In this document: piece by piece, positions 61,920-64,000 of the stretch
Layout: each line of letters begins with the position of its first letter
Position numbering within the stretch: the first letter of the stretch is position 1
Source: Falsihalocynthiibacter sp042445055
GTDB taxonomy: Bacteria > Pseudomonadota > Alphaproteobacteria > Rhodobacterales > Rhodobacteraceae
Direction: 5' to 3'
Length of the DNA stretch: 64,000 nucleotides
Assembly (NCBI RefSeq): GCF_042445055.1
Contig: NZ_CP170339.1
Location: forward strand, 186,001-250,000
The notes under the pieces: model-generated
What the model saw: only the letters and a program-made list of their open reading frames with translations
Database searches by the model: none
Told to the model about the DNA's origin: nothing
Program-made: the position numbers and the translations under genes

Positions 61920-61950
61920 AAAAAGGCCCTGTCGTGCGAAACGACAGGGC
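61920..61950 (-). terminator. Rho-independent terminator after ccrM
   Basis: A perfect 10-bp stem GCCCTGTCGT / ACGACAGGGC (61926-61935 with 61941-61950) is followed on the minus strand by CCTTTTT. A smaller CTGTGG/CCACAG hairpin (61960-61978) lies between it and ccrM. No T-run follows on the plus strand. Confidence 0.92.
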
Positions 61951-62011
61951 AAGGTAGTGCTGTGGAGTCAGGCCACAGGCACAGGCGGTAATTCTTTATT
62001 TGTTGGTGTGC

Positions 62012-63127
62012 TTAGTTAGGACGCTCGGTCATTTCCGCGCGAATCTGCTGGCGCAAGAGATCAATCGGCACTTGCTTGCCTTCGCGTTTGTAACACCAGT
62101 AGGTCCAGCCATTACAGCTTGGTGCGCCCTCAAGAGCGGCGCCAACCTGATGGATTGAGCCCTTAACATCGTCCCCGATCAATGTGCCGTCTGCACGAAC
62201 CTTGACCTTGTGACGTTTGTTCATGGAGTAAAGCTCTTCACCTGGCTGAAGCATCCCACGCTCAACAAGCTGCCCGAAAGGCACGCGAGGTTCTGAGCGT
62301 TTTGACTGAGTGACCTGAAGGCTCTCTTTGTCAAATTTACGGATGTTCTTAAGGCGCTTCTTGGCGACCTTGCGATAAGCTTCTTCGCGCTCAATTCCGA
62401 TGTATTCGCGGCCCAGTTTCTTGGCCACGGCACCGGTTGTGCCAGTTCCAAAGAACGGATCAAGTACTACATCGCCAGGGTTCGTTGTCGAAACAAGAAT
62501 GCGATGAAGCAGGCTCTCTGGCTTTTGAGTTGGATGCGCTTTTTCACCTGCGTCGTTCTTCAGTCGCTCGTGGCCGTTACAGATGGGCAGAACCCAATCA
62601 GAACGCATTTGAATACCCTCGTTGAGGGATTTCAGCGCTTCGTAGTTGAAAGTGTATTTGCTGGCTTCTTCTTTTGAGGCCCAAATCATTGTTTCGTGCG
62701 CATTCGTCAGACGCTTGCCGCGGAAGTTCGGCATCGGGTTGGACTTGCGCCAAACCACGTCGTTCAAGATCCAATAGCCTTCGTTCTGCATCGCTGCGCC
62801 AACACGGAAAATGTTGTGATAGCTGCCGATCACCCAAATCGCGCCATTCGGCTTTAGGATACGGCGCGCGGCCTTTAGCCATGCTTTGGTAAAGCGGTCA
62901 TATGCCTCAAAGGAGGAAAACTGATCCCATGCATCATCAACCGCATCCACTTTGGAATTGTCGGGACGGTGCAGATCACCCTTGAGCTGGAGGTTATAGG
63001 GCGGATCCGCAAAGATAAGATCGACCGAGTTTTCAGGTAGACTGTTCATCACGTCGATGCAGTCGCCGTCAATTATCTGGTTAAGAGGCAATTTTACAGC
63101 CTCTTTTGCTTGGGTTTTCGTTTTCAT
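62012..63127 (-). CDS. ccrM: Orphan adenine-specific DNA methyltransferase CcrM (GANTC)
   Basis: A 371-aa class beta N6-adenine methyltransferase. The catalytic DPPY is at residues 41-44 and the SAM-binding FGTGTTG near 220. The C-terminal RAMA-like domain (about 275-371) matches CcrM. There is no restriction endonuclease gene nearby, so it is an orphan, as for the cell-cycle enzyme of alphaproteobacteria. The promoter region contains a GANTC. It follows rnhB by 88 bp. Confidence 0.95.
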   Translation of the reverse strand: MKTKTQAKEAVKLPLNQIIDGDCIDVMNSLPENSVDLIFADPPYNLQLKGDLHRPDNSKVDAVDDAWDQFSSFEAYDRFTKAWLKAARRILKPNGAIWVIGSYHNIFRVGAAMQNEGYWILNDVVWRKSNPMPNFRGKRLTNAHETMIWASKEEASKYTFNYEALKSLNEGIQMRSDWVLPICNGHERLKNDAGEKAHPTQKPESLLHRILVSTTNPGDVVLDPFFGTGTTGAVAKKLGREYIGIEREEAYRKVAKKRLKNIRKFDKESLQVTQSKRSEPRVPFGQLVERGMLQPGEELYSMNKRHKVKVRADGTLIGDDVKGSIHQVGAALEGAPSCNGWTYWCYKREGKQVPIDLLRQQIRAEMTERPN

Positions 63128-63173
63128 TACTGCCTCATATGTTGCGCATTTTTGCGCTTACTTATTGAGGACT

Positions 63174-63202
63174 AGGATTGATGATTGTGGAATCGTCGTC
63201 AA
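63174..63202 (-). promoter_or_regulatory. Predicted ccrM promoter with a GANTC site in the spacer
   Basis: On the minus strand, TTGACG (63202-63197), a 17-bp spacer and AATCCT (63179-63174) resemble a sigma70 promoter. The -35 box matches five of six positions and the -10 box three of six. One GANTC (63190-63194) lies inside the spacer. This is the arrangement expected for a GcrA/CcrM-responsive promoter, by analogy with Caulobacter. Confidence 0.5.
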
Positions 63203-63215
63203 TTTGTTTTTTAAA

Positions 63216-63866
63216 TCAGTCACTTAACTTTTCGCCTTGATACAAGATATTGTGTATCGGCTTAAAGGATCGTCTATGGTGTGGGGTTACCCCAAGATTT
63301 TGGAGCGCAGATATGTGGCTTTTTGATCCATAACCTGCGTTCGTCTCCCAGCCATAGCCGGGATGCTGTTGCGCTAAATCCACCATCAACCGATCGCGGC
63401 AGTTTTTGGCGACAATCGACGCCGCAGAAATGGAAACTGATTTGCTATCGCCTTTGACAATCGCCTCGGCACTCAGGGTCAGATCACGCGGAATCATATT
63501 GCCATCAATCAGAACATGGTCCGGCACAACGGGGAGCCCTGCGATGGCGCGCTCCATTGCCAGATGACTTGCGCGCAAGATGTTGATTTCGTCGATTTCT
63601 TCGACGGTGGCGTGCGCAATGGAAACCGTTGCTTTCGCAAATATCACCCCTTCCAATGCGGCACGCCGTTTGGCCGTGAGTGTTTTGCTATCGTTTAGAC
63701 CAATTGGAATATCGTACGGATCAAGGATGACCGCCGCGGCCGTTACTGGGCCCGCGAGTGGTCCGCGCCCAACTTCGTCCACCCCCGCAATGATTTTGGC
63801 GCCTTTGGCTATTGCGGCTGTTTCAAATGAGAAATCGGGTACGGGTTTTGTGATTGGCTTTTGCAT
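63216..63866 (-). CDS. rnhB: Ribonuclease HII
   Basis: A 216-aa RNase HII. The metal-binding motif GVDEVGRGPLAGPV is near residue 28. DHVLIDGNMIP and SISAASIVAKNCRD supply further acidic residues, and the C-terminus has HPGYGWETNAGYGSKSH. It removes RNA from RNA:DNA hybrids, including single ribonucleotides. The start is ATG 63866; an extension of 17 codons to 63917 would overlap a terminator hairpin. It precedes ccrM on the same strand. Confidence 0.96.
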   Translation of the reverse strand: MQKPITKPVPDFSFETAAIAKGAKIIAGVDEVGRGPLAGPVTAAAVILDPYDIPIGLNDSKTLTAKRRAALEGVIFAKATVSIAHATVEEIDEINILRASHLAMERAIAGLPVVPDHVLIDGNMIPRDLTLSAEAIVKGDSKSVSISAASIVAKNCRDRLMVDLAQQHPGYGWETNAGYGSKSHISALQNLGVTPHHRRSFKPIHNILYQGEKLSD

Positions 63867-63901
63867 AGGTTTGGATTGCCTATTTTCACCCGTCCAGCAA
63901 G

Positions 63902-63928
63902 TAAAAAGGGCGGGCACGATGGCCCGCC
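63902..63928 (-). terminator. Rho-independent terminator of a gene beyond the right edge
   Basis: GGCGGGC (63909-63915) pairs with GCCCGCC (63922-63928). On the minus strand the stem is followed by CTTTTTAC. It would end a minus-strand transcript arriving from the right. In the remaining 63929-64000 no complete gene is visible; a partial C-terminus is possible but not identifiable. Confidence 0.8.
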
Positions 63929-64000
63929 AGTGTTCCTACCTAAAACCCCAGTTGTTCAAACAGGCAGGACTAAAGAGCGATCGTTTACCATCCTCCGTCC

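Noticed and set aside
63211..63225. CtrA-like box TTAA-N9-TTAA near ccrM
   Set aside because: The consensus spacing is seven bases, not nine, and the right half lies in the rnhB coding end.
63929..64000. Possible partial gene at the right edge
   Set aside because: Short open frames end at 63956 and 63936 on the minus strand, but neither tail resembles a known protein end.
1..64000. Mobile elements, prophage, rRNA, tRNA, CRISPR
   Set aside because: No transposase, integrase, phage structural gene, terminal inverted repeats, repeat-spacer array or cloverleaf with a GTTCRA T-loop outside coding genes was seen.

Overview
The window looks like a chromosomal segment of an alphaproteobacterium of the Rhodobacterales (Roseobacter-type). 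The grounds are an orphan CcrM-type methyltransferase beside rnhB, a Rhodobacter-type porin, an OmpR-type regulator resembling CenR, the lineage's small DUF families (DUF1674, DUF2125, DUF3035, DUF3576, DUF4170, DUF1643), Hint and RTX proteins, and the orders rbfA-truB-rpsO-pnp and aminotransferase-ftsK-lolA. I could not search a database, so the placement rests on recognised families and gene order. The segment is almost all core chromosome: densely packed genes, many 4-bp ATGA overlaps, and no insertion sequence, prophage, CRISPR array, rRNA or tRNA that I can see.

Layout. 1-11.6 kb, minus strand: rmuC (cut by the left edge), mutL, a catalytic/non-catalytic M16 peptidase pair, a DUF3035 lipoprotein, lspA, purH, a heparinase II/III-like protein and rsmB. 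11.7-19.2 kb: a small DUF1674 (SDHAF4-like) gene, dapB on the minus strand, then a plus-strand translation/RNA cluster rbfA-DUF2233-truB-DUF1643-RTX-rpsO-pnp. 19.2-22.6 kb, minus: 1-Cys peroxiredoxin, RluA-type pseudouridine synthase, GFA protein, methionine-sulfoxide reductase-like GAF protein and thiolase. 22.7-27.3 kb: STAS and RsbW-like kinase pair, gamma-glutamyltransferase-like protein, hspQ, AEC transporter, SLT-like lipoprotein. 27.3-37.3 kb: lolA, ftsK, aminotransferase and amidase (minus), ubiH-like monooxygenase (plus), and Trm112-like, LON-domain, CnoX-like and xth genes (minus).

37.5-50.9 kb: Hint protein, CenR-like regulator, ribA, L,D-transpeptidase-like protein, YggS, porin, DUF3576 lipoprotein, then leuS-lptE-holA-GST, followed on the minus strand by a BaiN-like flavoprotein, a crotonase-like protein and an SDR. 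51-57.4 kb, plus: DUF2125, pmbA, cysQ-like phosphatase, DUF4170, a Kdo-transferase-like protein and lpxK. 57.4-64 kb: CaiB/BaiF CoA-transferase, DsbA-like protein and dciA (minus), mutY and alkB-like monooxygenase (plus), ccrM and rnhB (minus).

Themes are DNA maintenance (mutL, mutY, xth, rmuC, holA, dciA, ftsK, ccrM, rnhB), envelope biogenesis (lspA, lolA, lptE, lpxK, Kdo transferase, porin, lipoproteins) and RNA/translation (rbfA, truB, rpsO, pnp, rsmB, leuS). I found no convincing new multi-gene system. The best leads are a GANTC site inside the predicted ccrM promoter, a GANTC cluster ahead of rpsO-pnp, a Kdo-transferase-like protein lacking the expected catalytic Glu, a crotonase lacking both catalytic Glu, overlapping hairpins after the CenR-like gene, and the Hint and RTX proteins.
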